Assembly: GCF_024124545.1 (NCBI RefSeq)
Contig: NZ_JAMXSF010000011.1
Span: 62,001-126,000, forward strand
Length of the DNA: 64,000 bases
Source: Pseudoalteromonas sp. XMcav2-N
GTDB taxonomy: Bacteria; Pseudomonadota; Gammaproteobacteria; Enterobacterales; Alteromonadaceae
Reading direction: 5' to 3'
The position numbers were made by a program, and so were the translations under genes. Each line of letters starts with the position of its first letter. The first letter of the stretch is position 1. Below are positions 1-8,057 of the stretch, one piece after another. The notes under the pieces are model-generated. The model was not told the origin of the DNA and did no database searches. It saw only the letters and a program-made list of their open reading frames with translations.

Positions 1-852
1 TGAGCCTGGTAACTCGGGAGCATGGGTATTTTTAATCTCACAAGGTACGCCTGCCTTAGCACAAGGTAAGATCGTTTTCGGGTGCAAGACTTTGGCGCCA
101 AAATACGACAGTTCCATGGCTTCTTTGTATGATAAGCGATTTACTTTTGTGGCTTTTTTAATCAGTCGAGGGTCTGCGCTGTATACCCCATCTACATCAG
201 TCCAGATTTGGCAGACGCTAGCCTGAATACACGCAGCAGCAATGGCAGCAGAATAGTCTGAGCCGTTGCGCCCCAAAGTCGTTAACTCGCCTGCACCATT
301 GCGGCCAGTAAAACCGGGCATAATATAGAAGTTTGCAGAGTGCGCTTTGAGCTGCGCCGCAAAACACGCGCGGCTATCGTCAAGCAAGGCTTCAGCATCC
401 AGATAAACATCGTTGGTTACAATGCAGTCTGTCGCCTCAAGATAGCAGGCTTTGTCCGTGCCAAGCATAGCCACCATTAACGCAACACTCACCCGTTCAC
501 CAAAACTGATCACATAAGCCTGAATCGCATCGGGACACTGTTTGAGCAGCTTAACACCAGCTAGCTTGTCAGCCAGCGCAGCAAAATCTGGCCATTGAGT
601 CACTTGGTTGAATTCAGCTTCAACCTGTACTTTCAATCCATCCAGGCGTTCTGTCAGGGCATCCCATTGTAGGTTGTAATCTAGTCCTTGGCGTGCCAGC
701 TCACACAACTCGACCAACTTATCCGTTACACCACCTGGTGCAGATAGAACCACTAAGGCCTCGTAATTACCCTGAGTCAGGATCAGCTCCCGTACTCGTT
801 GCAGACAGGCGTAGTCGGCCAGGGATGACCCACCAAACTTCAATACTTGCAT
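1..852 (-). CDS. thrA: ThrA, aspartokinase/homoserine dehydrogenase I, N-terminal part
   Basis: The minus-strand frame from ATG at 852 is open to the window edge, giving the first 284 residues; the rest lies outside. It begins MQVLKFGGSSLAD, the aspartokinase nucleotide-binding motif, and later has GRNGSDYSAA, WTDVDGVYSADPR and SYFGAKVLHPKT, all diagnostic of the kinase half of ThrA-type enzymes. It phosphorylates aspartate in the first step of threonine/methionine synthesis; the homoserine dehydrogenase half is expected beyond the edge. The thr leader peptide and attenuator directly upstream support ThrA over a monofunctional LysC, and a separate LysC is encoded at 38793-40013. thrB and thrC would be expected further left, but this cannot be seen. 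Confidence 0.93.
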   Translation of the reverse strand, partial: MQVLKFGGSSLADYACLQRVRELILTQGNYEALVVLSAPGGVTDKLVELCELARQGLDYNLQWDALTERLDGLKVQVEAEFNQVTQWPDFAALADKLAGVKLLKQCPDAIQAYVISFGERVSVALMVAMLGTDKACYLEATDCIVTNDVYLDAEALLDDSRACFAAQLKAHSANFYIMPGFTGRNGAGELTTLGRNGSDYSAAIAAACIQASVCQIWTDVDGVYSADPRLIKKATKVNRLSYKEAMELSYFGAKVLHPKTILPCAKAGVPCEIKNTHAPELPGS

Positions 853-880
853 GTTTATTTTCCTCATTCCAAAAACAAAA

Positions 881-915
881 AAAAGGCCTGTGCTCGAAGT
901 GAGCACAGGCCTTTT
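881..915 (-). terminator. thr operon attenuator hairpin
   Basis: A perfect 15-bp inverted repeat (arms 881-895 and 901-915, five-base loop) is followed on the minus strand by a T-rich tract down to about 871. It lies between the leader peptide and thrA, exactly where a transcription attenuator is expected. Stalling at Thr/Ile codons in the leader would allow an alternative fold and read-through. Confidence 0.93.
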
Positions 916-938
916 CTAAAACGCACCGACCTATGCCA

Positions 939-995
939 CTATCCCGTTAGGATGGTGGTGGTAATAATGGTCGTGGTGTTAATAATCTTTTTCAT
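939..995 (-). CDS. thrL: thr operon leader peptide
   Basis: This 18-residue ORF on the minus strand reads MKKIINTTTIITTTILTG and ends in TAG. Seven of its residues are Thr and five are Ile, the amino acids that control the thr operon in enteric bacteria. It starts 78 bases upstream of the centre of the attenuator hairpin and ends 24 bases before it. In E. coli thrL, a peptide of similar length and composition senses charged tRNA-Thr and tRNA-Ile through ribosome stalling; the same role is inferred here. The sequence differs from the E. coli peptide, but the composition and position make the call secure. Confidence 0.93.
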   Translation of the reverse strand: MKKIINTTTIITTTILTG

Positions 996-1026
996 AGACT
1001 TTAGACTGCCTGAACATTCAATAAAC

Positions 1027-1032
1027 TGTCAA
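1027..1032 (-). promoter_or_regulatory. possible -35 box of the thr operon promoter
   Basis: TTGACA is present on the minus strand upstream of thrL, but a good -10 at 16-18 bp is not obvious. A second candidate further upstream is TTGCAT with an ATTAGA-like -10. The promoter must lie within about 1000-1100, but its exact position is unresolved. Confidence 0.3.
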
Positions 1033-1189
1033 GCACAAAAATCTAATTTGCGGGGTAAAAATCTATGCAAAAAACTCAAGTTGTGAACAGCAATGAGCAA
1101 AATCTATGTTGGAATGAGTCGGACACTGATGTAGTAAGCGAACAGACGAGTGTAAACAAATACATTAAATGTTTACAAATAAGCGGAGG

Positions 1190-1555
1190 TTAGCGGATCC
1201 CGAAGCGACTAAGGGTTGCCTGCAAAGCTTCCGGTTTAACCGGCTTTTCTAAAAATTCGAGTGCACCCAGTTTGGCCACCCGCGCCTTCATTTCACCTTG
1301 AATATCAGCAGAAATAACCACCACATAGGTTTCTATCACCTGCCGTTTAATGGCCTCCAGCACCGCAATACCATCCATTTCCGGCATGGTCAGGTCAAGA
1401 CAGACTAAATCGATGTGGCGTGTCGCCAGCACATCGAGTGCTTCGCGCCCGTTAGTGGCCTGACAAATATCGGCATCCAGCATACCGCTTAGACAGCGGA
1501 TCACTTGTTTGCGGGCAACGACTGAATCGTCACAAACTAATACAGAGTAGCTCAT
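1190..1555 (-). CDS. single-domain response regulator (CheY-like receiver)
   Basis: The protein has 121 residues and contains only a receiver domain. The acidic pair is Asp9-Asp10, the phosphoacceptor is Asp54 in CLDLTMPEMDG, and the conserved Lys lies in the LEKPVKP motif near the C-terminus. There is no DNA-binding or enzymatic output domain, so it should act by protein-protein contact. The start at 1555 places MSYSVLVCDDS at the usual receiver N-terminus; the frame stays open upstream to 1663, but that extension does not resemble a receiver. No strong ribosome site is visible. It is divergent from the histidine kinase at 1773, a plausible but unproven partner. Confidence 0.88.
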   Translation of the reverse strand: MSYSVLVCDDSVVARKQVIRCLSGMLDADICQATNGREALDVLATRHIDLVCLDLTMPEMDGIAVLEAIKRQVIETYVVVISADIQGEMKARVAKLGALEFLEKPVKPEALQATLSRFGIR

Positions 1556-1772
1556 AGGGTGAATTGTCAAATAATCTTTATTGTTCTGATCTGGGATAAA
1601 GGTTATTGTTGTGATTAAACTTATAACATAATAATCCTCGTCCAGTAAGTGGCAGAGGAACAAATTCCTTGCGATATCAGATTGAGATTAATATTTATTT
1701 TTAGCACTTTATTGGCTAACTTTAAGTGTATTAAACGCGCACAAACCCGTTGTTAGGAGCAAAGAACACTTC

Positions 1773-3533
1773 ATGCTGCAAAAAAGTCTGTCAAAGAAGC
1801 TGCTCACAAACGTCTTGTCGGTTTACTTTTTGCTTACCTTCGTCGTTACCTGTGGACAGGTGGTCGCTGAGTATGTCAATACCAAGGACTATATTCGCAA
1901 CGAGTTAACCATGCTGCAAAAAACCTTTAGTCGCAGTCTGACTCGGGCGATATGGGAGCTCAACACCAAACAAACCGTCACGACCGCTGAAGGTTTATTG
2001 GCGATCCCGATGATCGAAGGGATCATAGTGCGTGATGACAGCGGTGAAATAATTTCCCAACTGGGCCGCTCACTGAATATCCATGAGTTATACAGCCAGC
2101 AATTAGTGCAAGAAGAAGCATTGATTGAAGACACCCCTTCAGGTTTATTTGGCTACACCTTTCCCCTGATCTTTGAGTTTTCCGGGCGCGCTACACAGGT
2201 AGGTGACGTCACCTTGTTTTCGAGTCGGGAAGTGGTATTCAGCCGCATCATGATATCCATTTATTTTCTGATCGGTAATGCCATGGTCAAGACCACCTTT
2301 TTGATCATCTTGTTTTTACTTGCATTCAGAAAGTTGCTTACCGAACCCCTGACCGATCTGACTGAGCAAATTGATGACTTTGAAATAGATAATGTTGATG
2401 GCCATAAAATTGATATAGATACCACGGAGCGCAACGAGCTCAAGGTCATGGAAGAGGCCTTTAACAAACTCATTGACCGAATTGCTGATTACCGCAAAAA
2501 ACTGGATCAGGCCCAGAAAGAGCTTTTGATCAGTAACGAAAAACTGGACCAGCACAACATCCAGCTGGAGCAGGAAGTGGCGCGTAAAACGTCAAACTTG
2601 TCCCAGGCAATGATGGATCTGCAGCAACAAAAGTATGAGCTGGAAAAACAAAAACTTACGCTCACCGAAGAGATTGATCTGAGACGCCAAACCGAAGAAG
2701 AGTTACTCACCAAGCAAAAAGAGCTGGAAAAATATGTTGATGAGCTCAATATGGCACAAGAGCGACTGGTCGGCTCAGAGAAAATGGCTGCGCTGGGTGG
2801 CCTCGTGGCTGGTATTACCCACGATATAAATACCCCCGTTGGAATTGGGGTAACCGCAACATCATTCTTACAGGAACGCTTAGAGCGCCTTGAGTCAGCC
2901 TATCGGGATAAAACCTTATCGCCCAAAGCGCTGGAAGAATTTATCAATGAAGCCAAGCAAAGCACCAGCCTGCTCACAACTAACCTCGACAGGGCCTCAG
3001 AGCTGGTGGCCAGCTTTAAGCAGATTGCAGTTGATCAGGCCAGTGAAGCCGTTCGCACCATTAATTTTAAACAGTATCTGGGCGAGGTGATCCGCTCTTT
3101 ACATCCCAAACTCAAGAAAACCGCCCACATCGTTAACGTTGATTGTCCGGAAGAGCTTACTCTGCACCTCCCGGCTGGTGCTATCAGTCAGATTTTCACC
3201 AACCTGATCATGAATTCACTGATCCATGGTTTCGAAGGTATCGCTCAGGGCACCATCGACATTGAGATCAGAGAAGAAAACAACGACGTGTTTATTGTTT
3301 ACAAAGACAATGGTAAAGGTGTCAGCAAAGCACAACTGGAGAAACTCTTCGACCCCTTCTTTACTACCAAGCGAGAACAAGGCGGCAGTGGTTTAGGCAC
3401 TCACATCACTTTCAATCTGGTGAAGCAGACGCTCAATGGAGACATTGAAGTCAATTCCGAAGAAGGCAACGGCCTGACCTACTATATTCGCTTCCCAAAA
3501 GAGCTACAAAAGAGCGTCGCGATGTTCAGTTAA
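1773..3533 (+). CDS. membrane sensor histidine kinase
   Basis: The protein has 586 residues. A transmembrane segment lies near residues 12-32, an extracytoplasmic sensor region follows to about 155, and a second transmembrane segment lies near 160-185. Next come a HAMP-like linker (LLTEPLTDLTEQIDDFE), a long Gln/Glu/Lys-rich coiled coil to about residue 330, the dimerisation/phosphoacceptor helix with His350 in GITHDINTPVG, and an ATPase domain with N box (NLIMNSLIHGF), DNGKGV and GGSGLGTHI. The HDxNTP form of the H box belongs to a subgroup of kinases common in marine gammaproteobacteria. A GAGCAAAG-type ribosome site precedes ATG 1773. The signal sensed is unknown; the divergent receiver at 1190-1555 may be its partner. 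Confidence 0.9.
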   Translation: MLQKSLSKKLLTNVLSVYFLLTFVVTCGQVVAEYVNTKDYIRNELTMLQKTFSRSLTRAIWELNTKQTVTTAEGLLAIPMIEGIIVRDDSGEIISQLGRSLNIHELYSQQLVQEEALIEDTPSGLFGYTFPLIFEFSGRATQVGDVTLFSSREVVFSRIMISIYFLIGNAMVKTTFLIILFLLAFRKLLTEPLTDLTEQIDDFEIDNVDGHKIDIDTTERNELKVMEEAFNKLIDRIADYRKKLDQAQKELLISNEKLDQHNIQLEQEVARKTSNLSQAMMDLQQQKYELEKQKLTLTEEIDLRRQTEEELLTKQKELEKYVDELNMAQERLVGSEKMAALGGLVAGITHDINTPVGIGVTATSFLQERLERLESAYRDKTLSPKALEEFINEAKQSTSLLTTNLDRASELVASFKQIAVDQASEAVRTINFKQYLGEVIRSLHPKLKKTAHIVNVDCPEELTLHLPAGAISQIFTNLIMNSLIHGFEGIAQGTIDIEIREENNDVFIVYKDNGKGVSKAQLEKLFDPFFTTKREQGGSGLGTHITFNLVKQTLNGDIEVNSEEGNGLTYYIRFPKELQKSVAMFS

Positions 3534-3542
3534 TACCCACGT

Positions 3543-3597
3543 AAACCGACACGGCAAATTATCTGCCAAGAGCCTTTGCCCGAGGGCGTGTCGGTTT
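3543..3597 (+). terminator. long hairpin after the histidine kinase
   Basis: Arms 3543-3553 and 3587-3597 form an 11-bp perfect stem around a 33-base loop that itself contains a small GGCA/TGCC hairpin. It lies between the kinase stop and rdgC. No long T tract follows, so termination is possible but not certain. Confidence 0.45.
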
Positions 3598-3637
3598 GCT
3601 ATGATGCGGGTCGATTTTACTCTTCGGAACCTGTTCT

Positions 3638-4546
3638 ATGTGGTTTAGCAATCTTATCTGTTACCGATTTAAACAAGACGTCTCCTACGCTCAGGAAGAC
3701 TTTGAAGCGGCACTGGAGCACGACGTATTTCGTCCGTGTGGTAGCCAGGACATGAGCACTTTTGGCTGGACCAAAGCACTGGGCAAACATGGCCAGACAT
3801 TGAGTCATTTCTCTCAGCACTGTATTTTGGTTTGTGCAAAACGAGAAGAAAAAGTACTGCCGGCTTCCGTCATCAATGAGATGGTCGCTGAGAAAATCGA
3901 ATCGATCGAGCAAGAAGAGAATCGCCCGGTCAAGAAAAAAGAAAAAGACGAAATAAAAGAAAACATCACTGCGACACTGTTACCTCAGGCATTCAAAAAA
4001 TCCAGTTTGCAGTTTGCCTTTATTGACCAGAAAAACGGCTGGTTAATCGTCAACAGTGGCAGCTTCAATAAAGCGGAGGAGTTGACGGCCCTGCTACGTA
4101 AATCTCTGGGTACTCTGCCCATTGTTCCGGCATTCGCCAATTACGATCTGGATCTGTTCCTGACTGACTGGCTGACTCAGTTTGCAGTACCTGAGGGCTT
4201 TGCGATCGGCTCCGACGCCGAGCTTCAAGAGGCCGATGACAATGGCGCACAAGTAAAGCTGAAACAGCATGACCTGGCCAGTGATGAAATTAAACTTCAT
4301 TTGGAACACGGTAAGCGCGTGACAAAGCTGGGCATGGACTGGCGTGAGCGTGTTCAGTTTACCCTACAAAATGATGGCTCCCTCAAGCGCTTAAGCTTCA
4401 GCGATACATTAAAAGAGCAAAATGCGGATATTCCTAAAGAAGATATGGCAGTCAAATTAGACGCCGACTTTATTTTGGTGTCTGAAGAAATCAAAGAGCT
4501 GCTGGAAGAGTTGTCCCAGGGCCTGGGTGACCAGGAAGACCTGTAA
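3638..4546 (+). CDS. rdgC: recombination-associated protein RdgC
   Basis: The protein has 302 residues, close to the 303 of E. coli RdgC. The N-terminus MWFSNLICYRF and the region PCGSQDMSTFGWTKALG are characteristic of the family. RdgC forms a ring-shaped dimer that binds double-stranded DNA non-specifically and limits RecA access; it acts on the nucleoid. It appears monocistronic, with convergent HDOD gene 4592-5431 downstream. No SOS box was seen upstream. Confidence 0.95.
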   Translation: MWFSNLICYRFKQDVSYAQEDFEAALEHDVFRPCGSQDMSTFGWTKALGKHGQTLSHFSQHCILVCAKREEKVLPASVINEMVAEKIESIEQEENRPVKKKEKDEIKENITATLLPQAFKKSSLQFAFIDQKNGWLIVNSGSFNKAEELTALLRKSLGTLPIVPAFANYDLDLFLTDWLTQFAVPEGFAIGSDAELQEADDNGAQVKLKQHDLASDEIKLHLEHGKRVTKLGMDWRERVQFTLQNDGSLKRLSFSDTLKEQNADIPKEDMAVKLDADFILVSEEIKELLEELSQGLGDQEDL

Positions 4547-4575
4547 AAGAAGGCAGGATGCGACAGCCTCCTGCC
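4545..4575 (-). terminator. terminator of the HDOD gene
   Basis: A 7-bp stem (4552-4558 with 4569-4575) is followed on the minus strand by TTCTTTT. It lies in the 45-base gap between the convergent rdgC and HDOD genes; the T-rich side favours minus-strand termination. Confidence 0.5.
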
Positions 4576-4591
4576 CTGCTCACTATCGCGG

Positions 4592-5431
4592 CTATGAAAA
4601 GGCCGCCTTGATGTCGTTCAACATATCCTGATATTCATCGTCGTAAAACATGTCGACTGATCCCAGCACACCTTTTTCCTCATAAACATGTAATGCCGCC
4701 GCTTTGTCGGATACCTGCAATATCCCCTCAACAATAGCGCCAACTCGGATAAAGTCCACATAGCATACATGTCCAGGTTTATAGTTTGGATTGGCCCAAC
4801 TTTCAGCCACCTCAACAAACTCTTCAGTAAAGCCCCACTCACGCATAATAGCACCACCAATTCGGCCACCGAGCTTTTGAATTGCATGTGCCAGAAAGCT
4901 TGGGTTCGCAAAGACTTCCGGGTGGTGCTCTGCTTCTGTCAGGATAGGCAACACCCCAATGTTAAAGACCAAAGAAGCCAACGTGATGGTGTCTTTGTTT
5001 AGCGATGTATGTTTATTTACCCGCAGATAGAAGTCCATTGTGGTGATTGCCTGACAGGCCACTTTCAGGGTTTTTTGCCAGGCTTTGTCCATGTAGGTTT
5101 TGATCAGTTTGTTCTGCGACACAAACAACTGCTCCATCGCCATAGCCGTCGCGACATTCTTTACCTGTCGCAAGCCGATGCGAGTGACCGCCTGATTAAG
5201 CGTATTCACCTTCACAGTACGACCTAAAAATGCACTGTTCGCGACTTTAATCATACGTGCAGCCAGCGCTGGATCATGGGAGATCACCTCTGCCATTTGC
5301 ATAAGATTAACTTCCGGGTCATCCGCAGCCTGACGGACCCGAACGGCAATTTCGGGCAGGGTAGGCAAAACCAGGGTATCGTTATTTATTTTATCAATCA
5401 AAATCGTCAACAAGGCATTTTCAGTAGACAT
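4592..5431 (-). CDS. HDOD-domain signalling protein
   Basis: The protein has 279 residues and is almost entirely an HDOD domain. Diagnostic stretches are LPTLPEIAVRVRQAADDPE, ISHDPALAARMIKVANSAFLG and NTLNQAVTRIGLRQVKNVATA. HDOD is related to HD phosphohydrolases but usually lacks the metal-binding HD residues and is thought to act as a regulatory scaffold in motility, c-di-GMP or stress signalling. No second domain is visible. It is transcribed alone, divergent from the peptidase gene at 5760. The specific role is unknown. Confidence 0.88.
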   Translation of the reverse strand: MSTENALLTILIDKINNDTLVLPTLPEIAVRVRQAADDPEVNLMQMAEVISHDPALAARMIKVANSAFLGRTVKVNTLNQAVTRIGLRQVKNVATAMAMEQLFVSQNKLIKTYMDKAWQKTLKVACQAITTMDFYLRVNKHTSLNKDTITLASLVFNIGVLPILTEAEHHPEVFANPSFLAHAIQKLGGRIGGAIMREWGFTEEFVEVAESWANPNYKPGHVCYVDFIRVGAIVEGILQVSDKAAALHVYEEKGVLGSVDMFYDDEYQDMLNDIKAAFS

Positions 5432-5759
5432 ATTGGTTCAATCCTCGAATTTATTGGCCTCTGGTGCGCAGCATCTGTCTTTTGCGCCAGACAATGTGCT
5501 GTTCATGCTATTAGTATTGTCTAACTTAAAGAGTAAGTTAAGAAAAGTATAAAAATTATTCGTGACATGCGACACACATCCAACCATTCACCTGAGATAA
5601 AATATTCCCTCACTTTATATTATGAAGGCAGCAAGTTGCGCAGAATTCATGTAATGTATACACCCGACATAATAATACGGACAATCTATGCGCCACTTAT
5701 GCTCGAGTGTTGTGGCGTCGTAGAAGACAGTCCGACGCACCCTCAATGAAGGAAAAATG
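5432..5759. other. intergenic region between divergent genes
   Basis: About 330 bases, AT-rich, separate the HDOD gene (minus) from the M49-like peptidase gene (plus). Promoters for both must lie here. A short plus-strand frame at 5567-5749 has no ribosome site or recognisable sequence. The only clear element is the AAGGA ribosome site at about 5749-5753 for the peptidase. Confidence 0.6.
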
Positions 5760-7448
5760 ATGAAACGCGCAATGTTACCCACAGCCATCATGCTGGCTTG
5801 TGGCGTTATGCTCAGTGCATGTTCTGAGCCACAAAAACCATCAAGTACCGAGGCTCAGCCACAGGCAAATAACTCAGACACCGGATATCAGCTGAAAGAC
5901 TTGTCGCCTGCCCGACTGGATATCTATACTGAAGTTACGCTCAATAGCGATCTCTCGCACCTCACTGATAACCAGAAAAAAATGCTGGGCCTGTTGATCG
6001 AAGCCTCGAAAATCATGGACGATCTGTTTTGGCAGCAAGCCTTCGGCATGAACAAAGCCGAGTTTCTGGCAAATATCAAAGATCCGAAAGTGCGCCAGTT
6101 CGCCGACATTAACTATGGCCCCTGGGATCGTCTTAATGGCGACAAGGTCTTCCTGGAGGGCTTTGCAGACAAAGCGCCCGGTGCTCAATTCTACCCAAGC
6201 GATATCAGCAAAGACGAGTTAAATCAGGCTGATGTGAAAGATAAAGCCGGTTTGTATTCTCTGATCAAACGTGACGCACAGGGTCAGCTTTATAGCGTAG
6301 CTTACTCAGAAGCTTATCAGACAGAGCTGGATACTGCGGCTCAGCTACTACGCGATGCCAGTAAGTTAGCAGTCGATAAACAGTTTTCCAAATACCTGAA
6401 CCTCAGAGCGGATGCACTGGTCAACAACAGTTACCAGAGTTCAGACTTCGCCTGGATGGATATGAAAAATAACCCCATCGACGTGGTGATTGGTCCAATC
6501 GAAACTTACGAAGATCAGCTGTTTGGCTATCGCACAGCATTTGAGTCTTATGTCTTGGTCAAAGACATGGCCTGGAGCGAACGTCTGGCAAAATTTGCTG
6601 CATTCCTGCCCGAACTGCAACAAGGGCTACCGGTTGATGCGAAATATAAGCAAGAGGTGCCTGGCTCAGATGCCGATCTTAATGCGTACGATGTGATTTA
6701 CTACGCCGGCCACTCTAATGCGGGCAGCAAAACCATTGCTATCAATTTGCCAAACGATGAAGAAGTACAGTTGCAAAAAGGCACGCGTCGCCTGCAGCTG
6801 AAAAATGCCATGCAAGCCAAATTCGACAAAATCCTGGTGCCTATTGCAGACCAGCTGATAGTGCCGGAGCAGCGTAAACACATTACCTTCGATGCATTCT
6901 TTGCAAATACGATGTTCCATGAAGTTGCCCATGGTCTGGGTATCAAAAACACCATTACTGGTAAAGGGACTGTTCGTCAGTCACTTCAGGAACATGCCAG
7001 TGCACTGGAAGAAGGCAAAGCCGATATTCTGGGCCTCTACATGGTTGAGCAGCTATTGAAAAAAGGCGAAATCAGCGAAGGAACACTGGAAGATTATTAT
7101 GTGACCTTTATGGCGGGTATTTTCCGCTCTGTCCGCTTTGGTGCCTCCAGCGCCCATGGTAAAGCGAACATGATCCGCTTTAACTTCTTTAAGCAGGAAG
7201 GGGCATTTTCGAAAAACGCCGATGGTCTGTATCAGGTCGATATGGCCAAAATGGGTGCTGCAATGGAAAAACTATCTAATTTGATCCTGACCCTGCAGGG
7301 TGATGGTGATTATCAGAAGGTCGATCAATTGCTGGCCACTCATGGTGACATTAAGGCTGAACTGCAAGCGGATCTCGATAAGCTGGCAGCTGCCAATATT
7401 CCGGTCGATGTGACTTTTAAGCAAGGCAAAGCAGTGTTAGGACTGTAG
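5760..7448 (+). CDS. M49-like zinc peptidase lipoprotein
   Basis: A type II signal peptide ends in the lipobox LSAC followed by Ser, so the mature protein should be lipid-anchored. Near residue 387 is HEVAHGLG, an HExxH zinc site, and about 30 residues later EEGKADILGLY supplies the likely third ligand. This layout matches the dipeptidyl-peptidase III-like (M49-related) bacterial family; classical DPP III has HExxxH and EECRAE, so this is a divergent branch. The protein has 562 residues. Two adjacent ATG codons are possible; the second (5760) is chosen because it lies six bases from AAGGA. It sits among several other peptidase genes, which suggests peptide use, but the substrate is unknown. 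Confidence 0.75.
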   Translation: MKRAMLPTAIMLACGVMLSACSEPQKPSSTEAQPQANNSDTGYQLKDLSPARLDIYTEVTLNSDLSHLTDNQKKMLGLLIEASKIMDDLFWQQAFGMNKAEFLANIKDPKVRQFADINYGPWDRLNGDKVFLEGFADKAPGAQFYPSDISKDELNQADVKDKAGLYSLIKRDAQGQLYSVAYSEAYQTELDTAAQLLRDASKLAVDKQFSKYLNLRADALVNNSYQSSDFAWMDMKNNPIDVVIGPIETYEDQLFGYRTAFESYVLVKDMAWSERLAKFAAFLPELQQGLPVDAKYKQEVPGSDADLNAYDVIYYAGHSNAGSKTIAINLPNDEEVQLQKGTRRLQLKNAMQAKFDKILVPIADQLIVPEQRKHITFDAFFANTMFHEVAHGLGIKNTITGKGTVRQSLQEHASALEEGKADILGLYMVEQLLKKGEISEGTLEDYYVTFMAGIFRSVRFGASSAHGKANMIRFNFFKQEGAFSKNADGLYQVDMAKMGAAMEKLSNLILTLQGDGDYQKVDQLLATHGDIKAELQADLDKLAAANIPVDVTFKQGKAVLGL

Positions 7449-7472
7449 TCCTAACACCACACATCTACCGGA

Positions 7473-7877
7473 TCAGGCGCTCACTTCGAGCGCCTTTTTT
7501 ATTTCGCTAATCTGTTGTTCGCTGTATGGCACCGCGGGCAACACACCCCATACCGGTTTTGGCCAGGCAGCATCGTGCTCAAAACGCGCAATATGATGCA
7601 CGTGCAGCTGAGGCACCATATTGCCCAGTGCAGCTACATTCAATTTATGCGGGTTAAACACATCTTTAATTAAGCGGCTTAGTTTGGCTGATTCCTGCCA
7701 AAACTGCAGTTGCTGCTCTGTCGTCAGGTCAATGATCTCTCGCATGCCCGATACTCGCGGTACCAGTACAAACCAAGGGTATTGACTATCATTCAATAAC
7801 AATAGCTTACATAAAGGCCAGTCTGCTAATTCTATGCAGTCACGTTGAAGTTCCGGCGCCAGTTGAAAAATGCTCAT
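7473..7877 (-). CDS. HIT-family protein
   Basis: The protein has 134 residues with the histidine-triad motif QLHVHHIAR (H-x-H-x-H). HIT proteins hydrolyse or transfer nucleotides from phosphoramidate or dinucleotide substrates using the central His. The N-terminal LLLLNDSQYPWFVLVPR fits the HIT subgroup common in proteobacteria. It converges on the M49-like peptidase gene, and that gene's terminator lies inside the last codons here. Substrate unknown; cytoplasmic. Confidence 0.88.
   Translation of the reverse strand: MSIFQLAPELQRDCIELADWPLCKLLLLNDSQYPWFVLVPRVSGMREIIDLTTEQQLQFWQESAKLSRLIKDVFNPHKLNVAALGNMVPQLHVHHIARFEHDAAWPKPVWGVLPAVPYSEQQISEIKKALEVSA
7477..7501 (+). terminator. terminator of the M49-like gene, inside the HIT gene
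   Basis: GGCGCTC (7477-7483) and GAGCGCC (7489-7495) form a 7-bp stem with loop ACTTC, followed by a run of T to 7500. It is a strong plus-strand Rho-independent terminator and it overlaps the C-terminal codons of the convergent HIT gene. Confidence 0.88.
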
Positions 7878-8057
7878 CGTATTCTATCGGGTCTGTGATC
7901 TGTGGCCTCACTGTAGCGAACTTCCACAGCAAAATCGACCAGATAAAAGGGATTCGCTTCACTATACCTCGTCTGTCGGATTTTATTGCCATCCAGAAAC
8001 ACAGTCTTTACCATCAACGCTCTTAAACCAAATCAACACAACTAAAAAGGTGACTCT

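Noticed and set aside
693-1086. Two plus-strand frames over the thrA start and leader
   Set aside because: They overlap thrA, the attenuator hairpin and thrL on the minus strand, and their products are low-complexity or match nothing.
5567-5749. 60-codon plus-strand frame upstream of the M49-like gene
   Set aside because: No ribosome site, unlikely composition, and it occupies the promoter region of a divergent pair.
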